Below are positions 45,531-57,140 of a stretch of 64,000 nucleotides of DNA, piece by piece. How positions within the stretch are numbered: position 1 is the stretch's first letter; the number at the start of each line of letters is the position of its first letter. A program made the translations under genes and the position numbers. Below the pieces are notes generated by a model. It was not told where the DNA came from. It made no database searches and worked only from the letters and a program-made list of their open reading frames with translations. Source of the DNA: Nemertoderma westbladi (taxonomy: Eukaryota > Xenacoelomorpha > Nemertodermatida > Nemertodermatidae); contig JAUCBJ010006985.1 in NCBI GenBank assembly GCA_032718475.1, positions 33,445 through 97,444 on the forward strand. Reading direction: 5' to 3'.

Positions 45531-45912
45531 AACGTTTACATTCTAAAATTGATCAGTACAACGATGGACAGATTGATTAGTCTTACTGTCTTCTGGTCTT
45601 AGCTCAATCAGTCAATGTAATACTTGGAATATTTAGCAAAGTTTGCTCCGGGCTTCTGCAGTATCAATTGCAGAAGCCGAACCGAACCGAAATTGCCAAA
45701 CTTCGGCCCGAACCGAACCGAAGCCGAAGCTTCTGTTGAGCCCTAATTATCACTGACTTGCCTAATCATAATGAACATACTATACTGTATTACATTCCAT
45801 TCACTGCTGCCATTGGCCGGGATTAGGGAATTATATAGATGAATTTCAAACAGCTTTTCTTTCTATTAGGGCCTATAATATAATAATTAATAGTATCAGA
45901 AGGTATATAACT

Positions 45913-46579
45913 TAGGGCTCGATCGGAGTTGGGATTTGGCCGGAGCCGGAGCAGGAGCCGGAGTTGGCCAATTTGGCCGGAGCCGGAGCAGGAGCCGGAG
46001 TTTTTCAAAAATTTTAAAAATTTAATTATTTATTTAAAAAAAAAGTAATTAATTTATCACGGACAGACGGCCTGACGCTGACGGCTAAAAATTACCTACA
46101 GTACCTAACTCACTAACTGTCTAACTGTGGTAGAGGTGTGTACTGTAGGTAGCCTACCGCTGTACCGTACGTGTACCAGTACTCCAGTACATTATGCTGG
46201 CATGACAGTCAGTAAACAGTAAATGGCTGCAGTGGTACAGTGTACAATCATAGCATTTACAACAATTTTTTACAGTAGGGCCTATCTGTAACAGTCTGCT
46301 ACTGTGCTAGTCAGCCAGCTGGCCAGTACCAGTACTGCAGTACAGTCAGTTCAGTCATTAACTAAGTAAATACTGCAGTATTATGCTTGATATTGAAGCT
46401 GTACTACAGTCTGACAGTACTTATAGTGTAAATAATTGTTCAGATTAGAATATGCACGAAATATAATACTTTATTAAAAAATTAACTCCGGCAATATTTT
46501 TACCGGAGCCGGAGCAGGAGCCGGAGGTGCCAAAATGGCCGGAGCCGGAGCCGGAGGCCGGAGCTCCGATCGAGCCCTA
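45913..46579. mobile_element. hAT-like element, (CCGGAG)n family, in the right palindrome arm
   Basis: It starts TAGGGCTCGATCGGAG and ends CTCCGATCGAGCCCTA, with the perfect 8-bp target duplication ATATAACT (45905-45912 and 46580-46587). The left palindrome arm has the site once, as AGTTATAT at 39737-39744, a direct view of the empty site. At 667 bp this is the shortest family copy. Confidence 0.93.
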
Positions 46580-47463
46580 ATATAACTCATTGGGTATTGA
46601 AATTAGTCAATAATATGTTAAAATTATTTACCTTTGTTTGTTACACATAAAATATCTGACAAGTGGGTGGTGATAAAAAACAGCCTTTATTGTGTCTAAA
46701 ACATTTAAATACTTAATGTGTGCTGATTATGAGAGCAACCTCGTAAGCAGACCTTGGTTTTAAAGTATTTAATCTGATGATTAATTTTGAAAATTGAACT
46801 TTTAAATTGAATAATATATACTGAAGAAGGCATGGGTGGGAACGAAACTTGTCATGCATGTTTCCCTTATCCATGTTACTACTCATGATTCATTTAAGCA
46901 CCCATCTTTTATCAGACGCTTGCAGTGACGTTCCGAAGAATGGCAATTTTGGAAAGTTTCAATCTTCCAGATGATGGTATGGAAGTCTGACTTGCTGGTG
47001 GTACATGAAAATTGTACCACAGACAGACAGAACCCCCCTTTGGTATATCTAACTATTTACTAAATGTTTTGGGCTACCCACTAATCAAACCACTCTAACT
47101 CAAGCCTCAAAAAGACAAAATTTGTCGAAAAGTCCAATCTTTGGCCATATAGAAAAGTTGGTCTGACAAGCTGACAAGTGGGTGGTATTTATTCATGGTT
47201 TTAATGTATATGAGACCTATTGATGTGTACAATAAATATAAAATGACACTCCACCCACTAGTCAGAAAGATTTACTGTAGGTTTCATTGTGGATATGTTC
47301 GAATAAATCGCAAACTTTGAACTGCATGATGGCGGTACACCATCATCAGAAATATTTCATCAGGTGTCATTTTATACCATTTCCGACCATATATCTAAAA
47401 ATAAACGAAATCGATGACCCCATGCCACCGCGATTTGTCAATTTGGATGGAATTACCCAACAG

Positions 47464-48132
47464 GTAGCCACGGTGATGCTTTCCCACTGATGATGACGCA
47501 TTGGTATGTGCGCCCGTCTACACGATTTGAAGTGATTTGAAGATTGTACTATTTTTGCACTCTTTTGTACTATTTTTACACTTTCTGACTTTATTGTACT
47601 CTTTTGTACTTTATTGTACTATTTTGTACTTTTTTGTACAGATTCGTCGGAGCCGGATCCAATGTAACATAATTGAGGTTACGTTCGATTCGTAAATAAA
47701 AACTATGTTACATTCGTCCTAGACGGGATCGTTTACGAGGAGATACTGAGATAACACATTACGCATTAAACAGAGGTAGGCCCTATACTTAAAAGTCGGC
47801 CCATAAGATTTTGAGTCAGGCAGTCGACTGCCAGGCCTGTCTTTTAGTAGGCCTTGCTGACAACCTAGGCCTATGCTATGTCAGCATGTTGGTTGACTTA
47901 CAGACTTATGTCTGGTATGTATGTATGTATGTACTGAACTGCAAACTGATGTATGTACTGCTGTACTGTAGCACTGTAGGCCTATGTCCATATGTCTGTA
48001 TGTGGTACCTCTACTGCTGTACTGGCTCTGGTTGATTGGCAGCCTATGCAGCTATGTCAGGTACGTCACTATACAGGTATATGTTTGTTATGTTGGGTTC
48101 CCCGGATTTAGATCCTAGAGCACCTTAGATCC
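47464..48132. other. Intergenic DNA with a TTTTGTACTA array and (TATG)n
   Basis: Imperfect TTTTGTACTA units lie at about 47545-47640. A short (TATG)n run lies at 47915-47935. No coding sequence was recognised. Confidence 0.5.
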
Positions 48133-48159
48133 TGAACGAACTTAAGATCTTGCGTAATG

Positions 48160-50560
48160 GCGTACTGCCACTAGTATGTCTCTGTTAGTTGAAACAAAAT
48201 TGGAACATAATTGAAACAAATTAGGAGCCACGTAATGGTGTCCTACCTGCAATGCTATGTATGCCAGTGAAACAAATTTGAAACAAATTAGGACGGCCGT
48301 AATGATAGTCTACCGGAGAATTGGAACAATGATGGGCTACGGAGCTCAAAAAATTGGAACAATGTTAAGTATGCCAGTGAAACAAATTTGAAACAAATTA
48401 GGAGAGCCGTAATGATAGCCTACCGGAAGAATTGGAACAATGATGGGCTACGGAGCTGCCTGGGTTGTTTGGCTGAACCAGTGGTGGCACGGATGAGGGG
48501 GTAAGAAAAGGGGGAAGGATCTAAAAATAGCACCCAATAGGAAGCTTCTAGCTTCTTGCATTGCTACAGCTACCGGTACCTTGCTTGGCCTCTAAGCTGG
48601 CTCTGGCATAACCCTTATTTTCGCATACGAATAAAGGTAATGTTTTAAAGATCTGATGTGTAAAACGCGTTTTCTTTTTGTGTAGTGATGTTTACGATAT
48701 TATAATTAAACTAACTGCACTAACTATCTCTCATTTATTTAATAATATATGGCAAAAAAAGCAACCAACCTATTAATTATAATAATTTACAATAGTTATC
48801 GAATGTTCTAGGATGTAAATACTTAGCATTATTTTATAGGAAACTATTATCAAAAAACGGTTCTTGTAAAAAAGGTTTTGGCGAAAACTGTTACGGCATG
48901 TATTTCTATTTTCTGCTACGGCATGATTGCTCCGAGAATGTTTGCCGTGGAGTCTGAATAAGGTAGAAAAAGTAGGGGTGGGTGTGTTTGTTAGGTTCGG
49001 GCGGTCGGTGCGGGTAAAGGGTTTGGGAGGGAGGGAGGGAGGGTCGGTAGGGGTAGGTGAGTGCGGGTAATTAGGTGTGTAGGGGTAGGGGTGGTTGGGT
49101 GCGGTTAAGTAGACGTGCTTGCTTAGTTTGGTGTGTGGGTGCGGTTAAGTAGACGTGCTTAGGTTGGTGGGTGGGTGCCGTTAAGTAGACGTGCTTATGT
49201 AGGTTGGTGGGTGCGGTTCAGTAGACGTGCTTAGGAGGGTGGGTGGGTGCAGTTAAGTAGGTGTGCTTAGGTGGGTTGGTGGTGCGGTTAAGTAGGGGTG
49301 CTTAGGTGTGTGGGTGGGAGCGGGTAAGTAGACGTGCTTAAGTAGGTGGGTGGGTGCGGGTTAGTAGACGTGCTTAGGTGGGTGGGTGCGGTTAAGTAGA
49401 CGTGCTTGGGTGGGTGCGGTTAAGTAGACGTGCTTAGGAGGGTGGGTGGGTGGGTGCGGTTAAGTTGGTGTGCTTAGGTGTGTGGGTGGGTGCGGTTAAG
49501 TAGACGTGCTTATGTAGGTGGGTGGGTGCGGGTAAGTAGACGTCCTTAGGTGGGTGGGTGCGGTTAAGTAGACGTGCTCGGGTGGGTGCGGTTAAGTAGA
49601 CGTGCTTAGGAGGGTGGGTGCAGTTAAGTATGTGTGCTTAGGTGGGTGGGTGGGTGTGGTTAAGTAGACGTGCTTAGGTGGGTGCGGTTATATAGGTGTG
49701 CTTAGGTAGGTGGGTGGGTGCGGGTAAGTATACGTGCTTGGGTGGATGGGTGGGTGCGGTTAAGTAGACGTGCTTAGGTGTGTGGGTGGGAGCGGGTAAG
49801 TAGACGTGCTTAAGTAGGTAGGTGGGTGCGCGTAAGTAGACGTGCTTACGTGGGTGGGTGCGGTTAAGTAGACGTGCTTGGGTGGGTGCGGTTAAGTAGA
49901 CGAGCTTAGGAAGGTGGGTGGGTGCGGTTAAATAGGTGGGTGGGTGGGTGTGGTTAATTAGACGTGCTTAGGTGGGTGCGGTTAACTAGGTGTGCTTAGG
50001 TAGGTGGGTGGGTGCGGGTAAGTATACGTGCTTAGGTGGGTGGGTGGGTGCGGTTAAGTATACGTGCTTAGGTGTGTGGGTGAGAGCGGGTAAGTAGACG
50101 TGCTTAAGTAGGTTTGTGGATGCGAGTAAGTAGACGTACTTAGGCGGGTGGGTGCGGTTAAGTAGACGTGCTTGGGTGGGTGCGGTTAAGTAGACGTGCT
50201 TAGGAGGGTGGGTGGGTGCGGTTAAGTAGACGTGCTTAGGATGGTGGGTGGGTACAGTTAAGTCGTGCTTAGGTGGGTGGGAGGGTACGTGTAAGTTGGT
50301 ATGTAGGAATGGGTATGTGTGGTTAAATACAGTAGGTGTGTAATGATGGGTGGGTGGCTGGGGGTAAGTTTAGCAACTATTAAGTAGTATTTCCACTTCT
50401 CAATAAGGTAGACAGCTGTATGTTTACAGTATAGAACGGTCGTAAAATAGAGGCGCCCTATTGGATGCTATTTATAGATCCATACCCCTTTTCTTTCCCC
50501 CTCTTCCCCCTTTTCTTACGCGCTCTTACCCCCAGCACAGAGAAGATCTTCCCCCAGCTC
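48160..50560. repeat. 2.4-kb tandem duplication, unit 1 (includes minisatellite)
   Basis: From CGTACTGCCACTAGTATG this unit is repeated at a constant offset of 2406 bp in unit 2. I saw one substitution (near 48291, GGACGGCC versus GGAGGGCC at 50697) and one 9-bp difference near 50500. The left part has an internal duplicate of about 115 bp period (GTATGCCAGTGAAACAAATT at 48249 and 48367). The right 1.4 kb is the minisatellite. No gene. Confidence 0.95.
49020..50360. repeat. G-rich minisatellite in unit 1
   Basis: Units of about 24-34 bp built around GCGGTTAAGTAGACGTGCTT and a variable GGTGGGTGGGTG spacer. The G-runs on the plus strand could form quadruplexes. Unit order is irregular, yet unit 2 repeats it exactly. 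Confidence 0.93.
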
Positions 50561-50565
50561 AATGC

Positions 50566-52957
50566 GCGTACTGCCACTAGTATGTCTCTGTTAGTTGAAA
50601 CAAAATTGGAACATAATTGAAACAAATTAGGAGCCACGTAATGGTGTCCTACCTGCAATGCTATGTATGCCAGTGAAACAAATTTGAAACAAATTAGGAG
50701 GGCCGTAATGATAGTCTACCGGAGAATTGGAACAATGATGGGCTACGGAGCTCAAAAAATTGGAACAATGTTAAGTATGCCAGTGAAACAAATTTGAAAC
50801 AAATTAGGAGAGCCGTAATGATAGCCTACCGGAAGAATTGGAACAATGATGGGCTACGGAGCTGCCTGGGTTGTTTGGCTGAACCAGTGGTGGCACGGAT
50901 GAGGGGGTAAGAAAAGGGGGAAGGATCTAAAAATAGCACCCAATAGGAAGCTTCTAGCTTCTTGCATTGCTACAGCTACCGGTACCTTGCTTGGCCTCTA
51001 AGCTGGCTCTGGCATAACCCTTATTTTCGCATACGAATAAAGGTAATGTTTTAAAGATCTGATGTGTAAAACGCGTTTTCTTTTTGTGTAGTGATGTTTA
51101 CGATATTATAATTAAACTAACTGCACTAACTATCTCTCATTTATTTAATAATATATGGCAAAAAAAGCAACCAACCTATTAATTATAATAATTTACAATA
51201 GTTATCGAATGTTCTAGGATGTAAATACTTAGCATTATTTTATAGGAAACTATTATCAAAAAACGGTTCTTGTAAAAAAGGTTTTGGCGAAAACTGTTAC
51301 GGCATGTATTTCTATTTTCTGCTACGGCATGATTGCTCCGAGAATGTTTGCCGTGGAGTCTGAATAAGGTAGAAAAAGTAGGGGTGGGTGTGTTTGTTAG
51401 GTTCGGGCGGTCGGTGCGGGTAAAGGGTTTGGGAGGGAGGGAGGGAGGGTCGGTAGGGGTAGGTGAGTGCGGGTAATTAGGTGTGTAGGGGTAGGGGTGG
51501 TTGGGTGCGGTTAAGTAGACGTGCTTGCTTAGTTTGGTGTGTGGGTGCGGTTAAGTAGACGTGCTTAGGTTGGTGGGTGGGTGCCGTTAAGTAGACGTGC
51601 TTATGTAGGTTGGTGGGTGCGGTTCAGTAGACGTGCTTAGGAGGGTGGGTGGGTGCAGTTAAGTAGGTGTGCTTAGGTGGGTTGGTGGTGCGGTTAAGTA
51701 GGGGTGCTTAGGTGTGTGGGTGGGAGCGGGTAAGTAGACGTGCTTAAGTAGGTGGGTGGGTGCGGGTTAGTAGACGTGCTTAGGTGGGTGGGTGCGGTTA
51801 AGTAGACGTGCTTGGGTGGGTGCGGTTAAGTAGACGTGCTTAGGAGGGTGGGTGGGTGGGTGCGGTTAAGTTGGTGTGCTTAGGTGTGTGGGTGGGTGCG
51901 GTTAAGTAGACGTGCTTATGTAGGTGGGTGGGTGCGGGTAAGTAGACGTCCTTAGGTGGGTGGGTGCGGTTAAGTAGACGTGCTCGGGTGGGTGCGGTTA
52001 AGTAGACGTGCTTAGGAGGGTGGGTGCAGTTAAGTATGTGTGCTTAGGTGGGTGGGTGGGTGTGGTTAAGTAGACGTGCTTAGGTGGGTGCGGTTATATA
52101 GGTGTGCTTAGGTAGGTGGGTGGGTGCGGGTAAGTATACGTGCTTGGGTGGATGGGTGGGTGCGGTTAAGTAGACGTGCTTAGGTGTGTGGGTGGGAGCG
52201 GGTAAGTAGACGTGCTTAAGTAGGTAGGTGGGTGCGCGTAAGTAGACGTGCTTACGTGGGTGGGTGCGGTTAAGTAGACGTGCTTGGGTGGGTGCGGTTA
52301 AGTAGACGAGCTTAGGAAGGTGGGTGGGTGCGGTTAAATAGGTGGGTGGGTGGGTGTGGTTAATTAGACGTGCTTAGGTGGGTGCGGTTAACTAGGTGTG
52401 CTTAGGTAGGTGGGTGGGTGCGGGTAAGTATACGTGCTTAGGTGGGTGGGTGGGTGCGGTTAAGTATACGTGCTTAGGTGTGTGGGTGAGAGCGGGTAAG
52501 TAGACGTGCTTAAGTAGGTTTGTGGATGCGAGTAAGTAGACGTACTTAGGCGGGTGGGTGCGGTTAAGTAGACGTGCTTGGGTGGGTGCGGTTAAGTAGA
52601 CGTGCTTAGGAGGGTGGGTGGGTGCGGTTAAGTAGACGTGCTTAGGATGGTGGGTGGGTACAGTTAAGTCGTGCTTAGGTGGGTGGGAGGGTACGTGTAA
52701 GTTGGTATGTAGGAATGGGTATGTGTGGTTAAATACAGTAGGTGTGTAATGATGGGTGGGTGGCTGGGGGTAAGTTTAGCAACTATTAAGTAGTATTTCC
52801 ACTTCTCAATAAGGTAGACAGCTGTATGTTTACAGTATAGAACGGTCGTAAAATAGAGGCGCCCTATTGGATGCTATTTATAGATCCATACCCCTTTTCT
52901 TTCCCCCTTTTCTTACGCGCTCTTACCCCCAGCACAGAGAAGATCTTCCCCCAGCTC
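50566..52957. repeat. 2.4-kb tandem duplication, unit 2
   Basis: Second copy of the 48160 unit, 9 bp shorter because CTCTTCCCC is absent in the C-rich run near 52900. It contains the second minisatellite (about 51425-52765) with the same order of variant repeats. Confidence 0.95.
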
Positions 52958-53106
52958 GCGCGCAATACAAACTTAAATCCTCTCCATATGAACTTAGATC
53001 CTTCGTATTCGAACTTAGATCCTCAAGATCTAAGTTCGTTCACTCCTGACCTGACGAACTTTTCGTTAGGTTATTAGCCTCCAGTTAACACTCTAACACT
53101 CGAGTC

Positions 53107-54400
53107 CCCAATGCGACAAAGGTAAGCTGACTGCCTTGGCAGATAAACTTTCTCTTAGCGCAGTGGGTATTCAAGAGGACCGAATGCAGACTGGACAGAC
53201 TGATCAGGTTCTGAGTAAGGACATGGGAGGCGGTTGGCGACACTCGCCCTCACATCAGCAGATGATAGTGGCAATAATGGTGTAATTATGGACTATTGAT
53301 GAATCCACCTGCACATGCAGCATTGGACAAGGAGACCAAATCTCTAACCGCATCATCCATTGCCACTTCTCATGTTCTGGAAGAATGGCTAAGAAGATTC
53401 CTAAGGTGGTTCTGATTGTGTGCCCTTCTCCAACTAGTGTTGTCCAGGTAGAGGAGGTGGAAAATTTCTACCACAATCAACAAGCAGGTACTGGAGTGGA
53501 TCAGCGTGCATTCTTAACATTCCTGGGAGACTTTAATGCAAATCGGCATCAATCACCTACAAGTCAATCTACCTCATAGTAGGTGTCAGTTCCCAAGAAG
53601 GGCAACCTTAACACTCTATGTTTCTTTTCGGGAAATCTCATTGATCTCGATTGCTGCAAAGCTATACAATACAGCAATAGAATTCTATTAAATCGAATCA
53701 GGGATGCCATTGAGAGAATGCTCCGTGGAAATCAGAATGGGTTCCGTAAAGGTCGTGGGACAATGGAGCCCATTTTGATACTTAGAATGATAATTGAAGA
53801 GTTATCAAAAAAGAAGCACAGGCACATGACTGTTATCTTTGTTGACTTCTTCAAGGCCATTGATTCAGTCTCTTGCTCACGTATGTTTATCATACTTTCA
53901 ATATATGGGATTCCTGATGAAATTATAGCAGCAATCAGATCAGTATACGATGGTTCGACAACATTTTTGTCTACTGTTGACGGTACACAGAGCCATTTGA
54001 AGTGTTATGGGGAGTCCTTCAGGGAGACACACTTGCACCATTCTTGTTTATAATTGTGGTTGACTATGTTCTACGCATGTCCTTAGATCATCATAATGAT
54101 GATGGGGTGACGGTAACTCCACCTACTGGCTCCAGTAGTCGAGGAAATCCAGCCATGTACCTAATCAATCTAGACTTTGCTGATGACTTAGGAGTACTCT
54201 CAGAATCACTAGAGGGAGCCCAACGGCTCCTCAGCTCATTACAGTAGAACAGGTTGCTTCTAGTGTTGTTCTTTTTATTAACTCCAAAAAGACCCAAATT
54301 TTGACAGTTAACTTTGAAAGTCCTCAGCATGTCTCTGACCAGATGAACATACGCTCAAAGGATGGTATGCTTGAGCATGTGGACGACTTCTGTTACCTAG
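53107..54400 (+). mobile_element. LINE with endonuclease and reverse-transcriptase remnants
   Basis: This is the 5'-most piece of the TAG-tailed LINE family. Endonuclease traces: VGIQEDRMQ (about 53150) and VEEVENFYHN...FLTFLGDFNA (53450-53540). After a deletion the reverse transcriptase starts VPKKGNLNTL and shows NQNGFRKGRGT, VIFVDFFKAIDS (motif A), YGIPDEIIAAI and, after a frameshift near 53990, WGVLQGDTLAPFLF and LDFADDLGVL (motif C). Another frame break near 54245 precedes SRKTQIL. The copy is truncated at about 54405, before the 3' UTR. It is dead. Confidence 0.85.
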
Positions 54401-54405
54401 GATCA

Positions 54406-55387
54406 TGCATGGCCTACTATAGATACGACCCGCCAAGATTCTGCAAAGCACCTAAAATTAGTGGGGCAGTTATTTCTCTTAGATAGAATCCCTTAAACAA
54501 TAGGTCTAGTGCGTCGAAAGTACTTGTCCCTAACTAAAATTATGTCCTCTTTCAGATGAGACAAATAAAAATTGAATAGCTCCAGTAGTTTTCGAGATAT
54601 GAGGAGTTCTTGGCACCCATACCATATCAACACCTTTCGGGATTGATAAAATTACACAAAATACATCACCCTTCAAAGACTTTGGTATAACGATTAAGGG
54701 ATAACTATGCTTTGTTGGTTTGTTGAATTCATTATTAGTAATCGAAAGCAAGATTAGAAGTAATATTTTCATTTTTTTAATAGATACTAAAAGAGCACCA
54801 AAAGTGTAAGTAGCACTTTTTTCAAAAGTGTTACATTTGCCCTACAGTTTGGTTACTGAGGTTTTAGAATGTGCTGATTTCCTTGGGAAGGCTTCTCTAC
54901 ATCAAACGTATCGAAGAGTTGTGTAATATAACAACATAGGCATGTTGTTATTTATATTAGTTATTAGTCAGTTATTTGTGCCCCATGGAGCACGAAAAAA
55001 ACAAGTACAGTAGTGGAAATATGATAATGAAAAATCACCACGAAATCAAATTGATTTAATGGCCATATAGGTTTTTTTGGATGCTGAATTGAATTGAATA
55101 ATCAATTAAACCCTAATTAGGAGTCATAAGACACCTATTAGGGTTTACATGTACTACAGTAATTAATTGATGACACTCGTCAATTAGGGTCTAATTAGCC
55201 TAATTAGGAGGTGTCACCCAGACAGTCTGGCGCTAATGACACCCAATGGCACCCTATGGGTGATAATAGGGTGTCATATAACACCCAATGGGTGTCAGTG
55301 GGGACCAAGTCTCACAAAACCGCCCAAGACTCTACTACTGTTGTAATTCAGTGTCATGCAACTATCACTCAACTTGTACCTTGGTGT
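54406..55387. other. Intergenic region
   Basis: AT-rich DNA without coding signal. Near 55170-55320 words such as CTAATTAGCCTAATTAGGAG and repeated GGGTGTCA/CACCCAATGG form a loose repeat before the minisatellite. Confidence 0.45.
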
Positions 55388-55915
55388 CTTGCTTTTGTTC
55401 CTGGGGGGGTGGGGTGGGTTCTTACTTCTTACCTTTATACCTGAGGGTCCTCTTACTTTTGTACCAGGGGAGTCTTACTTTTGTACCTGAAGAGGTCATA
55501 CGTTTGTACCAAGGGTGTCTTACTCTTGTACCTGGGGGTCTTACACTACTTTTGTACCTGAGGGGGTCTTACTTTTGTACCTGGGTGGGGTTTTACTTTG
55601 GAACCTGGGAAGTCTTACTTTTGTACCTGGTGTGGGTCTTACGTTTGTACCTGGGGGTCTTACATTTGTACCTGGGGGTCTTACATTTGTACCTTAGAGG
55701 GTCTTACGTTTGTACCTGGGGGGTCTTACTTTTGTACCTGGGGAGGCTCTTACGTTTGTACCTGGGGGTCTTACGTTTGTACCAGGAGTCTTACTTTTGT
55801 ACCTTTGGGGGGTCTTACTTTTGTACCTGGGGGTCTTACTTTTGTACCTGGGCGGGGAGGGGGGGGGGGGGGGTCTTACTTTTGTAGGGTCTTTGGTCTT
55901 AAAGTGTTGGGTCTT
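55388..55915. repeat. 21-bp minisatellite TTTTGTACCTGGGGGTCTTAC
   Basis: About 20 or more imperfect units with variable G-runs. A poly(G) stretch lies near 55858-55872. Open frames through it are low-complexity artefacts. Confidence 0.92.
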
Positions 55916-55919
55916 AGCT

Positions 55920-56291
55920 CTTTATTTTGTACACCCATATAACTACTGTAACTGCGATATTAATTAGTTTACATGTTCTTCAATATATTATTGTGATGTG
56001 CAATATTGAATTTATAACGATGCAATATTGAATATTTCGTTCAATTTTGGTATTATTTCTTAAAGTTTTGATTTCGTTTTGTTTATTTCTCATATTTTTG
56101 TTTATTGAGGTTTATGTAGTCAATACAGTACGCTATACCGATTGATATTACCGATATACCGTAAATTTACTACGTTTATTCAGTGTGAGTGGCTAAATAA
56201 AATAAACACCGTTCTGTACCGTTTTTAAAATGATTGGTGAGGATTGATTTTTGCTGCACACGCTACCTGTATATCGAAATCTAATATTGTT
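55920..56291. other. AT-rich spacer
   Basis: Nothing recognised. It precedes the target duplication of the 56301 element. Confidence 0.45.
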
Positions 56292-56324
56292 ATCAGAGAA
56301 GGTAGGTGCTAAAATGCACAACGA

Positions 56325-57140
56325 GCAACAATGACCAACAACGAGCAACAATGAGCAACAACGAGCAACAATGAGCAACAACGAGCAACAATGAGCAAAA
56401 ACGAGCAACAATGAGCAACAACGAGCAACAATGACCAACAACGAGCAACAATGACCAACAACGAGCAACAATGAGCAACAACGAGCAACAATGAGCAACA
56501 ACGAGCAACAATGAGCAAGAACGAGCAACAATGAGCAACAACGAGCAACAATGAGCAACAACGAGCAACAATAAGCAATAATAAAGTACAACAATGAGCA
56601 ACAATGACCAACAACGAGCAACAATGAGCAACAACGAGCAACAATGAGCAACAACGAGCAACAATGAGCAACAATGAGCAACAACGAGCAACAATGAGCA
56701 ACAACGAGCAACAATGAGCAACAACGAGCAACAATGAGCAACAACGAGCAACAATGAGCAACAACGAGCAACAATAAGCACCAATGAGCAATAATAAAGT
56801 ACAACAACGAGCAACAATGACCAACAATGATCAACAACGAGCAACAATGGGCAACATCGAGCAACAACGAGCAACAATGAGCAATAATAAAGTACAACAA
56901 CGAGCAACAATGACCAACAACGAGCAACAATGAACAACAATGACCAACAATGAGCAACAATGACCAACAACGAGCAACAATGAGCAACAACGAGCAACAA
57001 TGAGCAATAATAATGTACAACAACGAGCAACAATGAGCAACAATGAACAACAATGAGCAACAATGAGCAATAATAAAGTACAACAACGAGCAACAATGAG
57101 CAACAGTAAAGTACAACAACGAGCGACAATGAGCAACAAT
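56325..57140. repeat. Left 9/18-bp array, GAGCAACAACGAGCAACAAT type
   Basis: Alternating CAACGAG and CAATGAG half-units, broken by AATAATAAAGTACAA interruptions at intervals. Stop-free in several minus-strand frames by composition only. Confidence 0.95.

Larger units (their letters stand above)
43533..45745. mobile_element. hAT-like element with (CCGAA)n ends and inverted GGTGCAGACAGT arrays
   Basis: It starts TAGGGTTCAACAGAAG and ends CTTCTGTTGAGCCCTA, with the perfect 8-bp target duplication ATTATCAC (43525-43532 and 45746-45753). Subterminal CCGAACCGAACCGAA repeats lie at both ends. A 12/24-bp array of GGTGCAGACAGT/GGTGCAGACACT (about 44196-44466) faces its inverse (about 45078-45530). 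Between them, CGTTTATTGTTTTGGTTCCC (45009-45028) and AACCTGCTCCTTTACT (45044-45059) give the core motif. It lies beside the piggyBac-like insertion; the two targets overlap in TTAATTATCAC. Noncoding despite long open frames in the arrays. Confidence 0.9.
38838..47463. repeat. 8.6-kb inverted duplication (palindrome) loaded with transposons
   Basis: The sequence from about 38838 is repeated in inverted orientation ending at about 47463. With younger insertions removed, the arms are each about 1.45 kb (left: 38838-39963 plus 41691-42006; right: 42035-42438, 45754-45912 and 46580-47463). A centre of about 28 bp lies near 42007-42034. The outer borders read GGTAATTCCATCC on the left and GGATGGAATTACC on the right. 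Small substitutions and indels separate the arms, so this is not a recent or artefactual copy. Left insertion: 39964-41682. Right insertions: 42439-43521, 43533-45745 and 45913-46579. Confidence 0.85.

Noticed and set aside
44113-45602. Several overlapping open frames of 78-195 codons on both strands in the 12-bp arrays
   Set aside because: They are open only because the repeat period is a multiple of three and lacks stops. Frames on both strands are equally open, and the products are low-complexity repeats.
47287-47490. Small frames in the outer palindrome arms as genes
   Set aside because: The counterpart sequence in the other arm does not conserve these frames, so they are chance openings in noncoding repeat DNA.
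49020-52765. CRISPR-like regularly spaced repeats or telomeric TTAGGG array
   Set aside because: The organism is eukaryotic, spacers are themselves repetitive, unit lengths vary, and TTAGG occurs only as part of GCTTAGGTGG. It is an ordinary minisatellite.
55288-55967. Frames of 60-199 codons with TFVPGG or LLLYLG repeats
   Set aside because: Translation of the 21-bp minisatellite in all three plus frames; no conserved domain.
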